A stretch of DNA of 64,000 nt, taken from assembly GCF_000764185.1 (NCBI RefSeq), contig NZ_JQEC01000011.1, positions 1-64,000 of the forward strand, given 5' to 3'. Below, piece by piece: positions 29,861-41,645 of this stretch. Positions within the stretch are counted from its first letter, which is position 1; each line of letters opens with the position of its first letter. A model generated the notes under the pieces. That model did no database searches. It saw only the letters and a program-made list of their open reading frames with translations, and was not told where the DNA came from. A program made the position numbers and the translations under genes. The stretch is from Colwellia psychrerythraea. Lineage in GTDB: Bacteria; Pseudomonadota; Gammaproteobacteria; Enterobacterales; Alteromonadaceae.

Positions 29861-31081
29861 ATGAACTTTTACGCGGCAAGACAACCCATTCTAGATAAAA
29901 GCAAAAAGTTATTCGCTTACGAACTACTTTTTCGTGACAGCATAGACAATGTATTCCCTGATATAGATGGGGATGAAGCCACGAGTAAAATGATTGAAGC
30001 CAGTCAATTTAATATGGGCATCAGTGAATTCACTGGAAATAAAGCAGCCTTTATTAACTTTACCCTTGAAACGATGAGTAAGGGTTATCCTGAAATGCTC
30101 ACCCCTGATGAGGTAGTGGTTGAAATTCTTGAAACAGTTAAACCAGGGAAAAAGCTCCTTTCTCTATGTAAAGATTTACATACGAAAGGTTACACTCTCG
30201 CGTTAGATGATTATGAACATCAAAACGTTTGGGCACATTTTTACCCCTTTATTAAAATTATTAAAATTGATATTCAGCAAAGTAGTCTTGATGATATTAA
30301 AGAGGTGCTTGTTGCGATTAAAGATCATCCTCATATCAAAATGTTAGCTGAAAAAGTTGAAACCTACGAAGAATATGATCAAATGCTGCAATTGGGCTTT
30401 GACTATTTCCAAGGCTACTTCTTCGCAAAACCAGAAATGATAAAAACAAAAAGTTTATCTCCGTCGCAAGTCGCTATGGCTGAATTACTTTATGAAACAT
30501 CAAAGACCGAGCTTGATTTAAATGGTATCACTAGTGTATTCGAACGCGATGTTTCGCTATCTTATAAATTATTACGTTATGCCAACTCAGCTATTTTTAA
30601 ACGCCGCAACGAAATATCTACTATTAAACAAGCGTTAGTCATTTTAGGCTCTGGTGAATTAAAACGCTTTATCGGTTTAATGTTTGCCGTTACAGCAAAC
30701 CCTGATAAGCCATCAGAATTAATTAAAATGGCTATGACTAGAGCAAAATTTTGTGAGTTGGTTGCTCAAGATATCCGTTCACAACTTGATATATCTATTG
30801 CCTTTCTAACCGGTTTATTATCAATGATAGATGCCATTTTAGATGAAGAAATGGCCACCGTATTAGAAAAATTACCATTGTCACAAGAAATTAAAGATCC
30901 CTTATTAACTAAAAAGGGCGTGATGGCAGCTTTGATTAAATTAGTTGAATTTATTGAGCAAGCTGAATGGGATAAAACCACTTTAGTCATGGAGAAGTTG
31001 AAACTTGATAAAGACAAAGTTGTTGAACATTACAATCTAGCGGTTGCTTGGGCTGAAGAGCAAACCCAAATAACTAGCTAA
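29861..31081 (+). CDS. EAL/HDOD two-domain signalling protein
   Basis: A 406-residue protein. Residues about 1-200 form an EAL-like domain (FYAARQPILDKSKKLFAYELLFRD) and about 205-390 an HDOD domain (YKLLRYANSAIFKRRNEISTIKQALVILG). The EAL signature is replaced by ELL, and the DDFGxG loop reads LALDDYEHQNVW, so cyclic-di-GMP hydrolysis is unlikely; such proteins (YuxH/CdgJ type) act as regulators, often of motility. No signal peptide or membrane helix is present. It is a lone gene between putP and a secreted protein. The domain call is firm; activity is inferred. Confidence 0.9.
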   Translation: MNFYAARQPILDKSKKLFAYELLFRDSIDNVFPDIDGDEATSKMIEASQFNMGISEFTGNKAAFINFTLETMSKGYPEMLTPDEVVVEILETVKPGKKLLSLCKDLHTKGYTLALDDYEHQNVWAHFYPFIKIIKIDIQQSSLDDIKEVLVAIKDHPHIKMLAEKVETYEEYDQMLQLGFDYFQGYFFAKPEMIKTKSLSPSQVAMAELLYETSKTELDLNGITSVFERDVSLSYKLLRYANSAIFKRRNEISTIKQALVILGSGELKRFIGLMFAVTANPDKPSELIKMAMTRAKFCELVAQDIRSQLDISIAFLTGLLSMIDAILDEEMATVLEKLPLSQEIKDPLLTKKGVMAALIKLVEFIEQAEWDKTTLVMEKLKLDKDKVVEHYNLAVAWAEEQTQITS

Positions 31082-31284
31082 CCTTGGTTAAGGATATGTA
31101 AGGTTGCTTTAACTCCCATTTGCGTTGGTTCTACTACCAATGATCAGCGCTTGGGATTGAGAGCCACACCGCCTTGAAGTATTTTTACCAGCACAAGTGA
31201 CGATATTTTAATGAAAAGAGTACTAACAGATAGTTATTATGATTAACCTATAATACTTAACCAATATTATTCATTGAGCCAATT

Positions 31285-31677
31285 ATGAAAATTACACTAT
31301 TAATTCTGGTAATATGCTTATCAACTATCATTGCTAATGCAAGCAATGCGGATAATACCGATGAAATTAAAGCTGGTTCACTAAATAAAATGAAACAGGA
31401 TGCGCTAGCTAAAATTGACGTCTTAGCTTGTTTAAATCATGGAGGAATGATTAAAGGTGTTTGCATGTCTAACCTGCCTAGCTGTGTTCAGCAGTATCTA
31501 GATGCAGGAACAAAATGTTCTGATAGCACAAAATGTGCCGGTGAATGCAGGATTGAACATGATTTTGTTAAAAAAGACTTACCTGCAGAAGGCTATTGCA
31601 GTGCTGATAATGATCCCTGTGGTTGCTTTCAACTGATAAAATCAGGAGTAGCACAAGCTGTTCTATGTGCTGATTAA
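31285..31677 (+). CDS. Small cysteine-rich secreted protein
   Basis: A 130-residue protein with a signal peptide (about 1-22, ILVICLSTIIANASNA) and ten cysteines in the mature part (for example VLACLNHGGMIKGVC, CSDSTKCAGECR, YCSADNDPCGCF), so it is likely held by disulfides in the periplasm or outside the cell. I recognise no family. It lies alone; a degenerate MITE-like element begins 10 bases after its stop and may supply or disturb its terminator. Confidence 0.75.
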   Translation: MKITLLILVICLSTIIANASNADNTDEIKAGSLNKMKQDALAKIDVLACLNHGGMIKGVCMSNLPSCVQQYLDAGTKCSDSTKCAGECRIEHDFVKKDLPAEGYCSADNDPCGCFQLIKSGVAQAVLCAD

Positions 31678-31686
31678 CCTTACAAA

Positions 31687-31892
31687 ACCTGAACTATGGA
31701 TAAGCAGCTCTTGCTTAATATTCCCCCTTCATCCGACTCTCTGCCTTAAAACGTCAATAAATAGCCCGTTATTCATAAACGTTTGGCCTTGATAATCAAA
31801 TACATAAAACAGTGATAGAGTATATCGCTAGTTCATCTTGTAAATTTCATTCTTACCGGTCTAAATTATTGTTTTTACTTAAACATCAAATG
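31687..31892. mobile_element. IS982-related MITE-like element, copy 1 (one end lost)
   Basis: It starts with the inverted-repeat sequence ACCTGAACTATGGATAA and runs in reverse orientation relative to the copies at 42117 and 55509. The shared interior includes CCCGTTATTCATAAACGTTT and CTTGATAATC, and the stretch GTTTTTACTTAAACATCAAAT is shared with copy 2. After about 31892 the match ends and the second inverted repeat is not found, so this copy is truncated or decayed. The right boundary is approximate. Confidence 0.75.
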
Positions 31893-32466
31893 TTGTTAAT
31901 GAATTTCAAATAGACACTCTGCCCACCTTCGGCTCACCTTTAAGAAAAAGTTCCATTCTATAAAAAGTACATTTATCTAGCGTGCTTATCAAAATCATTA
32001 ACATGGTATATAAGTCTTTAAGCTCTCGCTAAACGATCACTTTCATTATAGTGATTACAATATCTCAATACACAATAGAAGCAATTCAAATACATAATAT
32101 CTCCATTCAAGTAACCTCCTATTGAAACTTAAAACAAACTCACTTAGCGTCAAATAGATTGTTGTAAATTTAGCCAATTGAAACTAACTACAAAAACATA
32201 TGTTCTTGAGCATTAGTCTAAATGCAAAAAACACAGTGCTTATATTGTGCCTTTTGCAACGACATATCGAGTGTCATTACCTTTTTGTTATTACTTCAAA
32301 TATAACTTTGATTAATGCCTAGGTTATCAATAAAAACAATAGGCTAAGTCACAATTAATTCAGTAATCAAAAAAATAACGGTGCTGAGAATTATTAGTCG
32401 TATAATTGTTAATAATTCACAAGTTATTGCTCTTTAAAAATAATAAAAGTAGGAAGGAATAATAAA
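31893..32466. other. Leader region of the secreted metalloprotease
   Basis: About 570 bases, AT-rich, without a recognisable gene. It should contain the metalloprotease promoter. I see no clear hairpin or repeat. Confidence 0.5.
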
Positions 32467-35091
32467 ATGAAAAAAAAATTAAACTGGTTTTATCTTTCAG
32501 CATGCATGTTAGTGAGTACAACACTTACAGCAGCTGAAAATCAAATAAATGAAAATAACTCAACCGCTTTAAAGCTTGGTACTCCCGCATCTTTTCTAAG
32601 TGATTTAGGCGTGAATACAGGCTCAAAAAAAAACTTTAGTCCCAACAGTTCACATGCCAGTGTGCTTGACAGTAATACATCCACTAAGTTTAGTCTCGTT
32701 AATAATGCTGGTGAAGAAATCACTGTTATCACTGATGATTTCTCTTTAGCTGGTGACGGCTCGCTGTCTATGACCGGTAAAGCGGTGAATCACCCTAATT
32801 CGAAGTTTATAATGCAAGGGGATGAAGAAAGTGTTTACGGTTGGGTTATTTTAGAAGACCAAGATGTTGCTTATGAATACACCACACAAGATGGTCAGTT
32901 ATTTGTAAACGAAATTAAAGTGACCGATGTGCACCCTAATTGTGATTTCGAAGATCATAACCATTCTGTCTACGCTCCAGCAAAGGGACAGGCTTCACAA
33001 GCTACATCAAATTCTCACATAGGGCAATACGATGGCAGCCATGTAGGTCAACTAGAAAGTAACCCCGGATCTAGCTACGTTATCTTATTAGATACCAGAA
33101 GAATAATGAATAATGGTATCCCTTACGATGTTTCTAAAGAGTTTATTTGGACTACTTGGCAAATTGTCGCCGCTAGCTTTTCAATGCTTGACGTCAACGT
33201 TACCACAAACTGGGACGTTTATAATGCGGCTGCGGTTAGTAGGCGTGGTGGAGCAACAATGTACCGTGAAACTGGTCGTTCAACTTGTCATTATGCTTTT
33301 GGTACCACAACTTTTTGTACTCTACATAGAGAGAGTGACGCCTATGGTCAAGGACGCATTGCCGCACATGAGTTAGGTCATTTACTTCATCTTGCTCATG
33401 ATGGTGGCTACCCTGGTGGTGAATATTATAATGGTATCGCTGATTTTCAATGGGTACCTATTATGGGAAATATTTGGATGGCAACTAGCTGGGGAGAAGC
33501 CGTTTACCAATGGAGTAAAGGCGAATATTCAGGTGCATCTAATAGAGAAAATGATTTCTCAATCATGAATGGCTTTATTCCATTTAAGTCTGATGATATT
33601 CCTAGTTCAAAGGCATTAATTATTGGTTCAAGCGGCAGTGTGAGTGGAACAAGCAATACTGGTCAAATAGAACATAATACTGATCGTGATACCTTTACTT
33701 TTACTATCGGTGGCTCTGGAGGTGTCGTGAATCTTAACATTGACAGAACTGAACACATCGGTGGTGGTATGCTTGATGTGCAAGCCTATATTAGAAACAG
33801 TGCTGGAGCTGTTGTTGCGCAATCTAATCATAATGTGAGTCGCTCAGCATCTTTCAACCAAAACTTGGCAGCTGGAAACTATACACTAGAGATTACTGGT
33901 GGCGCAGAAGGTACACCTAACTGGGGCTTTTCCAAATATTCCTCGTTAGGTTATTATGCTATTGAGGGCTCTATTGGTGGTGTTATTATTGACCCAATCG
34001 ATACACCAAGTATCGATAATTTAGAAAATGGAGATACCTTAAGTGGCGCTTCGCAAACATTTACTTGGAATGAAAGCAGTGCAGAAGGCTTCTGGTTCTA
34101 TGCCGGCTCTTCTGCTGGTGCACAAGATTATTACCGAAATGATAGCCAAATTAATGGTACTTCTCACACAGTGACAGGTTTACCTTCTGATGGCTCAACT
34201 GTCTATGTAACCTTTCACTATTTAGAAGGTGGAGTATGGTCTCAAGTAGAATATAACTTTATGGCCTTTAACAATGATAATAATGGTCAAGTAGGTATTA
34301 CAAGTCCTACTGATGGTCAAGCTCTTACCAGTTCATCTCAAGTATTTACTTGGAATGAAGGTAATGCTGAAGGGTTTTGGTTCTATGCTGGCTCTTCTGC
34401 TGGCGCAAAAGATTATTACCGTAATGATAGCCAAATTAACGACACTGCTCACACCGTGACAGGTTTACCTACTGATGGCTCTACTGTTTATATCACTTTC
34501 CACTATCTTATGGATGGACAATGGTCACAAATTAATTACACCTACACTGCATTTAATGATGACAGCATTTGTAATGCTGAACCAGCAATACCCGCTGAAT
34601 CAGTAAATACAGCTGATTCAGCTACGTCATTCACGGCAGATTGGGATTTGGTATCTGGTGCGACAAGTTATACCGTGCAACTTTGGCAAAACGACGCATG
34701 GCAAACAATCGATACAACTGCACAAAGTGAATTTAGCTTTACAGATTTACTCGCTAATAGTACTCAATATGTTCATGTAATGGCTTCGAATAGCTGTGGT
34801 GACAGTGTTTATAGTGCATGGACTGAGATCACTTTATTGGGTGATGATGAATGTACATCGGCTCCAGAAATTCCTACGGGCCTTACAGGTAACAATCAAT
34901 TAATTAATTGGAACGCTGTAACTGGGGCAACTGGTTATGACTTACAGTATTGGACGGGGACTTGGACTGACCTTGGCAGTTCAAATAACACAAGCTATAG
35001 CTCAGGTTTGTCGGGTACACAATATGTACGCGCTAGCGCTACGAACAATTGTGGTAGTAGTAGCTATTCCAATTATGTAACGATTAACTAA
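32467..35091 (+). CDS. Secreted zinc metalloprotease with duplicated C-terminal modules
   Basis: An 874-residue predicted exoprotein. It has a signal peptide (about 1-22), an N-terminal propeptide-like part, and a metzincin-type zinc site HELGHLLHLAHD at 301-312 (HExxHxxxxxH form), with a likely Met-turn in NDFSIMNG. A PPC-like beta domain follows at about 395-500, then two near-identical modules (about 515-605 and 611-700), both containing FWFYAGSSAGA and DYYRNDSQIN, and two fibronectin-III-like domains (about 705-795 and 797-874). SD AGGAAGGA precedes the ATG. The C-terminal modules look suited to binding polymers or surfaces. The peptidase family (M12-like) is inferred from the motif; the substrate is unknown. 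Confidence 0.85.
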   Translation: MKKKLNWFYLSACMLVSTTLTAAENQINENNSTALKLGTPASFLSDLGVNTGSKKNFSPNSSHASVLDSNTSTKFSLVNNAGEEITVITDDFSLAGDGSLSMTGKAVNHPNSKFIMQGDEESVYGWVILEDQDVAYEYTTQDGQLFVNEIKVTDVHPNCDFEDHNHSVYAPAKGQASQATSNSHIGQYDGSHVGQLESNPGSSYVILLDTRRIMNNGIPYDVSKEFIWTTWQIVAASFSMLDVNVTTNWDVYNAAAVSRRGGATMYRETGRSTCHYAFGTTTFCTLHRESDAYGQGRIAAHELGHLLHLAHDGGYPGGEYYNGIADFQWVPIMGNIWMATSWGEAVYQWSKGEYSGASNRENDFSIMNGFIPFKSDDIPSSKALIIGSSGSVSGTSNTGQIEHNTDRDTFTFTIGGSGGVVNLNIDRTEHIGGGMLDVQAYIRNSAGAVVAQSNHNVSRSASFNQNLAAGNYTLEITGGAEGTPNWGFSKYSSLGYYAIEGSIGGVIIDPIDTPSIDNLENGDTLSGASQTFTWNESSAEGFWFYAGSSAGAQDYYRNDSQINGTSHTVTGLPSDGSTVYVTFHYLEGGVWSQVEYNFMAFNNDNNGQVGITSPTDGQALTSSSQVFTWNEGNAEGFWFYAGSSAGAKDYYRNDSQINDTAHTVTGLPTDGSTVYITFHYLMDGQWSQINYTYTAFNDDSICNAEPAIPAESVNTADSATSFTADWDLVSGATSYTVQLWQNDAWQTIDTTAQSEFSFTDLLANSTQYVHVMASNSCGDSVYSAWTEITLLGDDECTSAPEIPTGLTGNNQLINWNAVTGATGYDLQYWTGTWTDLGSSNNTSYSSGLSGTQYVRASATNNCGSSSYSNYVTIN

Positions 35092-35230
35092 CTTTAACTT
35101 AGTTTAATACCAATCAATATAATAAAGTAATCGCTAAACTGGATTGCTATATAAATTGTGCTAACGCTTTGTTAGGTTGGTTTTGTTAAGATTGGAAAAT
35201 TTATTAACACAATGTTAGAGTTAATATAAT

Positions 35231-35262
35231 ACAAAGCCAATGTTTTATAACATTGGCTTTGT
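35231..35262 (+). terminator. Terminator of the metalloprotease gene
   Basis: A 14-bp perfect stem (35231-35244 with 35249-35262) with loop TTAT, 140 bases after the stop codon. The T-tract is weak (TTATAAC). Confidence 0.6.
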
Positions 35263-35578
35263 TTATAACAAATATATTCAAAAAACATTATCAACAACAA
35301 CGAAGTCATATTAAGTTCACGACATTCATATTTTATGTAAATTCGTAGACTAAATACCTGCCAATAGTTACAAAGTCACCACAAACTTATTACAACTTTA
35401 GTACCCATTTCTTGTTTTAAATTAAAAATATTACCTAGGGAATAGAGGAACAGAGAGGATCCAAACCCACAAACAGATACCCAAACATCTAAGCGTCTAA
35501 GCACTTAGATATCTATATTGACAAGGCTAATTTTACTTTTATAATGTTGTCATATTATTATTTTTAAGTAACTACTCT
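35263..35578. other. Intergenic, promoter region of the NhaC-type antiporter
   Basis: About 316 bases with no gene. A purine-rich segment AGAGGAACAGAGAGGAT lies near 35443. No promoter is called. Confidence 0.4.
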
Positions 35579-36910
35579 ATGACAGATAAAGCGATCCATC
35601 AGGAAAATTTATTTGCCCTGCTTCCTTTTGCTGTATTCTTAAGTCTTTTCCTTGGTACTGGCATATTTTTAACACTTCAGGGTGTAGATTTTGCTTTTTA
35701 TCAACTGCCAGCAAGTATTGCTATTATTCCGGCCATAATAGCCTCGATGGCGTTAGGAAAATTCTTATCTAAAAGCTCTATTGAAAAACAAATAACGCAA
35801 TTTATTAGTGGTGCTGGCCACGCTAACATTGTCACCATGTGTGTAATATATTTACTTGCCGGTGCTTTTGCTGTGGTTGCTAAAGCAACTGGCAGTGTTG
35901 ATGCCAGTGTCCAGCTTGGTTTAGCTATATTCCCTGATTATTTATTATTACCTGGACTATTTCTTGTCGCTGCTTTCTTATCCACCGCGATGGGAACATC
36001 AATGGGTACCATTGCTGCCATTTCGCCAGTCGCACTTGGCTTTGTTGAATCAGCAAACTTAGATGCCGCTTTAGTTGCAGGTTGTTTAGTTTCCGGGGCC
36101 ATCTTTGGCGATAACTTGTCAATTATTTCAGATACCACCATTGCTTCCACGCGCAGCCAAGGCGCGCACATGAAAGACAAATTCCGCGTTAACTTCAAAT
36201 TTGCTGTTCCTGCAGCGATTATCTGCTTAATATTATTTACCGTATTAGGCTCAGAGATAAGTCATGAAGTAAGCAGCGAATCGGCTGTTGTTGGCTTAAT
36301 TCCCTATGTGGTCATTCTGGTATTAGCTTTGATGGGGGTGAATGTATTTGTGGTATTAACCTTGGGTATAGTGTTAGCTGCTGCTATCGGTATGCTAAGT
36401 AATGGCTATCAACTCTCAGCTTGGATAAAAGATATCACAACAGGCTTTTCTAGCATGCAAGACATCTTTATCTTATCGTTATTTATTGGTGGTTTAAGTG
36501 AGTTAGTTCGCCAGCAAGGTGGATTATCCGCCTTAACCCGAGTTATAGAAACCCTCGCCAGAAAACTTAGCCCCCAAAATAATAAACGTGCTGCTGGTCT
36601 AGGTATCGCAGGCCTTGCTTTTGTCTGTAATTTCTTCACTGCCAACAACACAGTATCAATTATAGTTACTGGTGATACAGCTAAAAATCTAGCAACTGAT
36701 GGTGACTTATCCCCTGCTGAATCAGCCAGTTTACTCGATATTTTTGCTTGTATAAACCAAGGTATATTGCCTTATGGCGCTCAGGCACTATTGCTTGGCG
36801 CTACTTTACATATATCACCACTGTCGGTAGCTAGCCATGCATTTTATCCGATGATATTATTTTTTGTTGCTGGTTTTTCTTTTTGGCGATTAACAAAAAA
36901 AACTAAATAG
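35579..36910 (+). CDS. NhaC-type Na+/H+ antiporter
   Basis: A 443-residue inner-membrane protein with about 11 hydrophobic segments. It resembles the NhaC family (ion transporter superfamily): the segment FLSTAMGTSMGTIAAISPVA and SGAIFGDNLSIISDTTIASTRSQGA contain the conserved Gly/Ser-rich and Asp-containing half-helices. Such proteins exchange Na+ for H+ or, in some subgroups, an amino acid or acid pair, so the exact substrate is not certain. It is a single-gene unit with its own strong terminator. Confidence 0.82.
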   Translation: MTDKAIHQENLFALLPFAVFLSLFLGTGIFLTLQGVDFAFYQLPASIAIIPAIIASMALGKFLSKSSIEKQITQFISGAGHANIVTMCVIYLLAGAFAVVAKATGSVDASVQLGLAIFPDYLLLPGLFLVAAFLSTAMGTSMGTIAAISPVALGFVESANLDAALVAGCLVSGAIFGDNLSIISDTTIASTRSQGAHMKDKFRVNFKFAVPAAIICLILFTVLGSEISHEVSSESAVVGLIPYVVILVLALMGVNVFVVLTLGIVLAAAIGMLSNGYQLSAWIKDITTGFSSMQDIFILSLFIGGLSELVRQQGGLSALTRVIETLARKLSPQNNKRAAGLGIAGLAFVCNFFTANNTVSIIVTGDTAKNLATDGDLSPAESASLLDIFACINQGILPYGAQALLLGATLHISPLSVASHAFYPMILFFVAGFSFWRLTKKTK

Positions 36911-36940
36911 TTAGCAGCATTTGTCAAAATAAAAAATTTA

Positions 36941-36974
36941 AAAGGCGTTAATGAATTATATCATTAACGCCTTT
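36941..36974 (+). terminator. Terminator of the NhaC-type gene
   Basis: A 14-bp perfect stem (36941-36954 with 36961-36974), loop ATTATA, followed by TT and GTTT. It also lies between convergent genes (ligA ends at 37020) and may serve both, as the minus-strand tail is T-rich too. Confidence 0.85.
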
Positions 36975-37019
36975 TTGTTTAGATTTCATTGGTAGGAATT
37001 ACTCTTTCAGACATAGCAG

Positions 37020-39098
<2,079 letters not shown>

Positions 39099-39188
39099 TC
39101 ACTAAAGTTAATAATTTACTTTATAGCAACGTTTTATTTTAAATAAGTAAGTTGCCATAAACAAATGAGTGGTTATGAGGAAAATAAA

Positions 39189-39206
39189 AACGGGCATAAG
39201 CCCGTT
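39189..39206 (-). terminator. Hairpin between zipA and ligA
   Basis: Stem AACGGGC/GCCCGTT with loop ATAA, followed on the minus strand by TTTTATTTT. It lies 41 bases after the zipA stop and could separate zipA from ligA. Confidence 0.7.
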
Positions 39207-39247
39207 GTAACATATAAATAATGAGAAGATAAAAACAACCGTAGAGT

Positions 39248-40483
39248 TTATTCCACCAACGCGATACGACTTTGTCGATCGAACTCTCGTATTTTACTTA
39301 GGTAATGTTGCTCTGTTTGTTTGGTCATGACATTACGCTTATCATCAAGCAGTTGTGCATTAAACTCTTGCGCTAACTGTTTGGCTGCATTGAGCATTTG
39401 TTCGAAGACATAAAAAGGGTCTCCTGCATTAGGTAAAGTCATAAATAAACTGACGCCGCGCGTGGCAAAATTCTCCATACTGTCTAAATCAAATGAGCCT
39501 GGGTTCATTATATTGGCTAAACTGAAAGTTACTTTACCATTACCTGCATTGTCTTCATGACGATGAAAAATGTTCATTTCACCGTATTTTAAGCCAAGGG
39601 TCAGTACACTAGGTAATAATGCTGCACCAAACATTTGCTGATTAGCCGGCATTACTACGGATAATATAATGACCTGTGGATCTAGTTGAGTTTTAACTTT
39701 CTTTGGCTTAGTTACTTGCTCAGTTACTTTTTCTGTTGCTTGCTCATTAAATTGATTATCAAAGTCTATTTCTATTTGCTCACGCTTGAACGTTGCTGTT
39801 GAAGGGCTCTTGCCAACTTTTTTAATTGGCGCGCGTGCTGGTTTAGCTTGAGTAACAGGTTGCTCGTATAACGGTTCAATGTAAACAGGGGCTTTTGGCT
39901 CAACTGGCTGATGAGCATTATTGATGTTGTTAGACCTGCTAGTAGGTGTTAACTCATCACCTAATTCATCTTTAGTAAATTGGCTACTGCTATCTTCTCG
40001 GGAGTCTTCTAGAGAAGCTTCTTCAGGGCCTTCATGTAAAAGTTCTGAAGCATCGTCTTTAAACCAGTCATTAGCAAGGCTACTATCCAAGTTCTGATTG
40101 GATCTAGTATCAATTTTCTCTGGTTCTAATTGCTTTTCTTGCCCAGTAAGACCGCTTAAAACATCTTTTTTTATTAATATTTGGCTTTTAGATAAGTCAT
40201 CTGGTAGCTGGACACCCGTGGTCAAAACATGTTCAGCAACAGCCTCATCTTCAAGGTTTAACTTGTCATTTTGTAGACTAGATTTAACCTTTATCTGTCC
40301 AACACCATCTTGATCAAAGCCTTTTCGATCAAAATCTCTCGATATGGGGTCAATTTTACTCTTCGATGTTTTTAACTTATAGGGATTTTTTTGTTTTCTT
40401 ATTGTCCATAAGCCATGAATGAATATTGCAGTAATGACAATGGCACTAAGTATAATTAAGATGTTTCTGAAGTTATCTTCCAT
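39248..40483 (-). CDS. zipA: Cell division protein ZipA
   Basis: Essential divisome protein that anchors FtsZ rings to the inner membrane. The 411-residue protein has an N-terminal membrane helix (about 7-24, ILIILSAIVITAIFIHGLW), a basic then acidic/Pro-rich linker of about 220 residues, and the C-terminal FtsZ-binding domain (about 270-400) with VIILSVVMPANQQMFGAALL, FHRH and FSLANIMNPGSFDLD. It is longer than E. coli ZipA (328) because of the linker. It is divergent from cysZ. Confidence 0.95.
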   Translation of the reverse strand: MEDNFRNILIILSAIVITAIFIHGLWTIRKQKNPYKLKTSKSKIDPISRDFDRKGFDQDGVGQIKVKSSLQNDKLNLEDEAVAEHVLTTGVQLPDDLSKSQILIKKDVLSGLTGQEKQLEPEKIDTRSNQNLDSSLANDWFKDDASELLHEGPEEASLEDSREDSSSQFTKDELGDELTPTSRSNNINNAHQPVEPKAPVYIEPLYEQPVTQAKPARAPIKKVGKSPSTATFKREQIEIDFDNQFNEQATEKVTEQVTKPKKVKTQLDPQVIILSVVMPANQQMFGAALLPSVLTLGLKYGEMNIFHRHEDNAGNGKVTFSLANIMNPGSFDLDSMENFATRGVSLFMTLPNAGDPFYVFEQMLNAAKQLAQEFNAQLLDDKRNVMTKQTEQHYLSKIREFDRQSRIALVE

Positions 40484-40755
40484 TTTCGAGCCTATTTACT
40501 CTCTTGATTGCTTGGGCTGCTAGACTTTGCGATCAAATATCGTTCGTTAAACATCAACAGCTCCAGTTTTCATGCGATTTTTATCGCTATATATTAACAG
40601 GAAACCTTAGCAGAAATTAGGGGGATTTGTAACAAGTTAATGTTGTAATATTATCTAAAAAGCTATTATAGCCATTACCAATCAAGCTGCATTTTCGATG
40701 ATAAAGGGTATATACTCACGGGAAAAACATCATCCACTAGGAATAGTTACACTCT

Positions 40756-41511
40756 ATGCCAAATACACCTAATCAAGAAAAAGATACAGCTATTGACCAC
40801 AGCGGTGCTAGCTATTTTTTTAAAGGCTTTAGCCTGGTAAGACAAAAAGGTATCCGTCGTTTTGTTTTGATTCCTCTAACCATCAATGTTTTGCTGTTTA
40901 GTTTTGCCTTTTATTATGCCTATTTAGAGATCAATAGTTATATGGAAAGCATTATGGCGTGGTTACCAAGTTGGCTTGATTGGTTAAGCGTTATTTTATG
41001 GCCTTTAGCTGTGGTTACCATTTTAGTCATCTTTTCCTTTATCTTTAGTACGGTTGCGAATTGGCTTGCCGCCCCCTTCAATGGTTTATTATCCGAAAAA
41101 GTAGAAGCCATTTTAAACGGCCAGCAAGCACCAAAAGGTGAGATGTTCGATATTGTTAAAGATATCCCTCGAACGCTGAACAGAGAATGGCAAAAACTAC
41201 GCTATTATTTACCTCGTGCGATTGGTTTCTTCATAATATTATGGCTACTTCCCATTTTTGGCCAAATCATTTGGTTTTTATTTATTGCCTGGATGATGGC
41301 AATACAATATAAAGACTATCCTTTTGATAATCACAAAATACCATTCACTCAAATGAAAGATGTACTAAAAAACAATCAAGGCGTTAGCTACAGCTTCGGC
41401 ATTACTGTTGCCCTATTCTCTATGATACCTATTGTAAACTTAGTGGTTATGCCCGTCGCTATTTGTGGTGCAACGGCTTTATGGGTCGATTATTACCAAG
41501 ACAAAGTATAA
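40756..41511 (+). CDS. cysZ: Sulfate transporter CysZ
   Basis: A 251-residue inner-membrane protein linked to sulfate uptake for cysteine synthesis. About four hydrophobic segments are visible (VLLFSFAFYYAYLEI, LAVVTILVIFSFIFSTVANW, IGFFIILWLLPIFGQIIWF, ITVALFSMIPIVNLVVMPV), plus the conserved NWLAAPFNGLLSEKVE segment. It is divergent from zipA, with a 272-base shared promoter region; the same neighbours occur in E. coli. Confidence 0.95.
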   Translation: MPNTPNQEKDTAIDHSGASYFFKGFSLVRQKGIRRFVLIPLTINVLLFSFAFYYAYLEINSYMESIMAWLPSWLDWLSVILWPLAVVTILVIFSFIFSTVANWLAAPFNGLLSEKVEAILNGQQAPKGEMFDIVKDIPRTLNREWQKLRYYLPRAIGFFIILWLLPIFGQIIWFLFIAWMMAIQYKDYPFDNHKIPFTQMKDVLKNNQGVSYSFGITVALFSMIPIVNLVVMPVAICGATALWVDYYQDKV

Positions 41512-41645
41512 GCGCACTGGGAATTGAAGATAAACTACATTTAAAACGTATTTCACCTGCTATTTTTTATGCTGATATCGCGTTAGTGCTAAAAATCGTA
41601 TATATTTAAATAATATAAAAATAAACATGAATGGAAGTGACTTAA

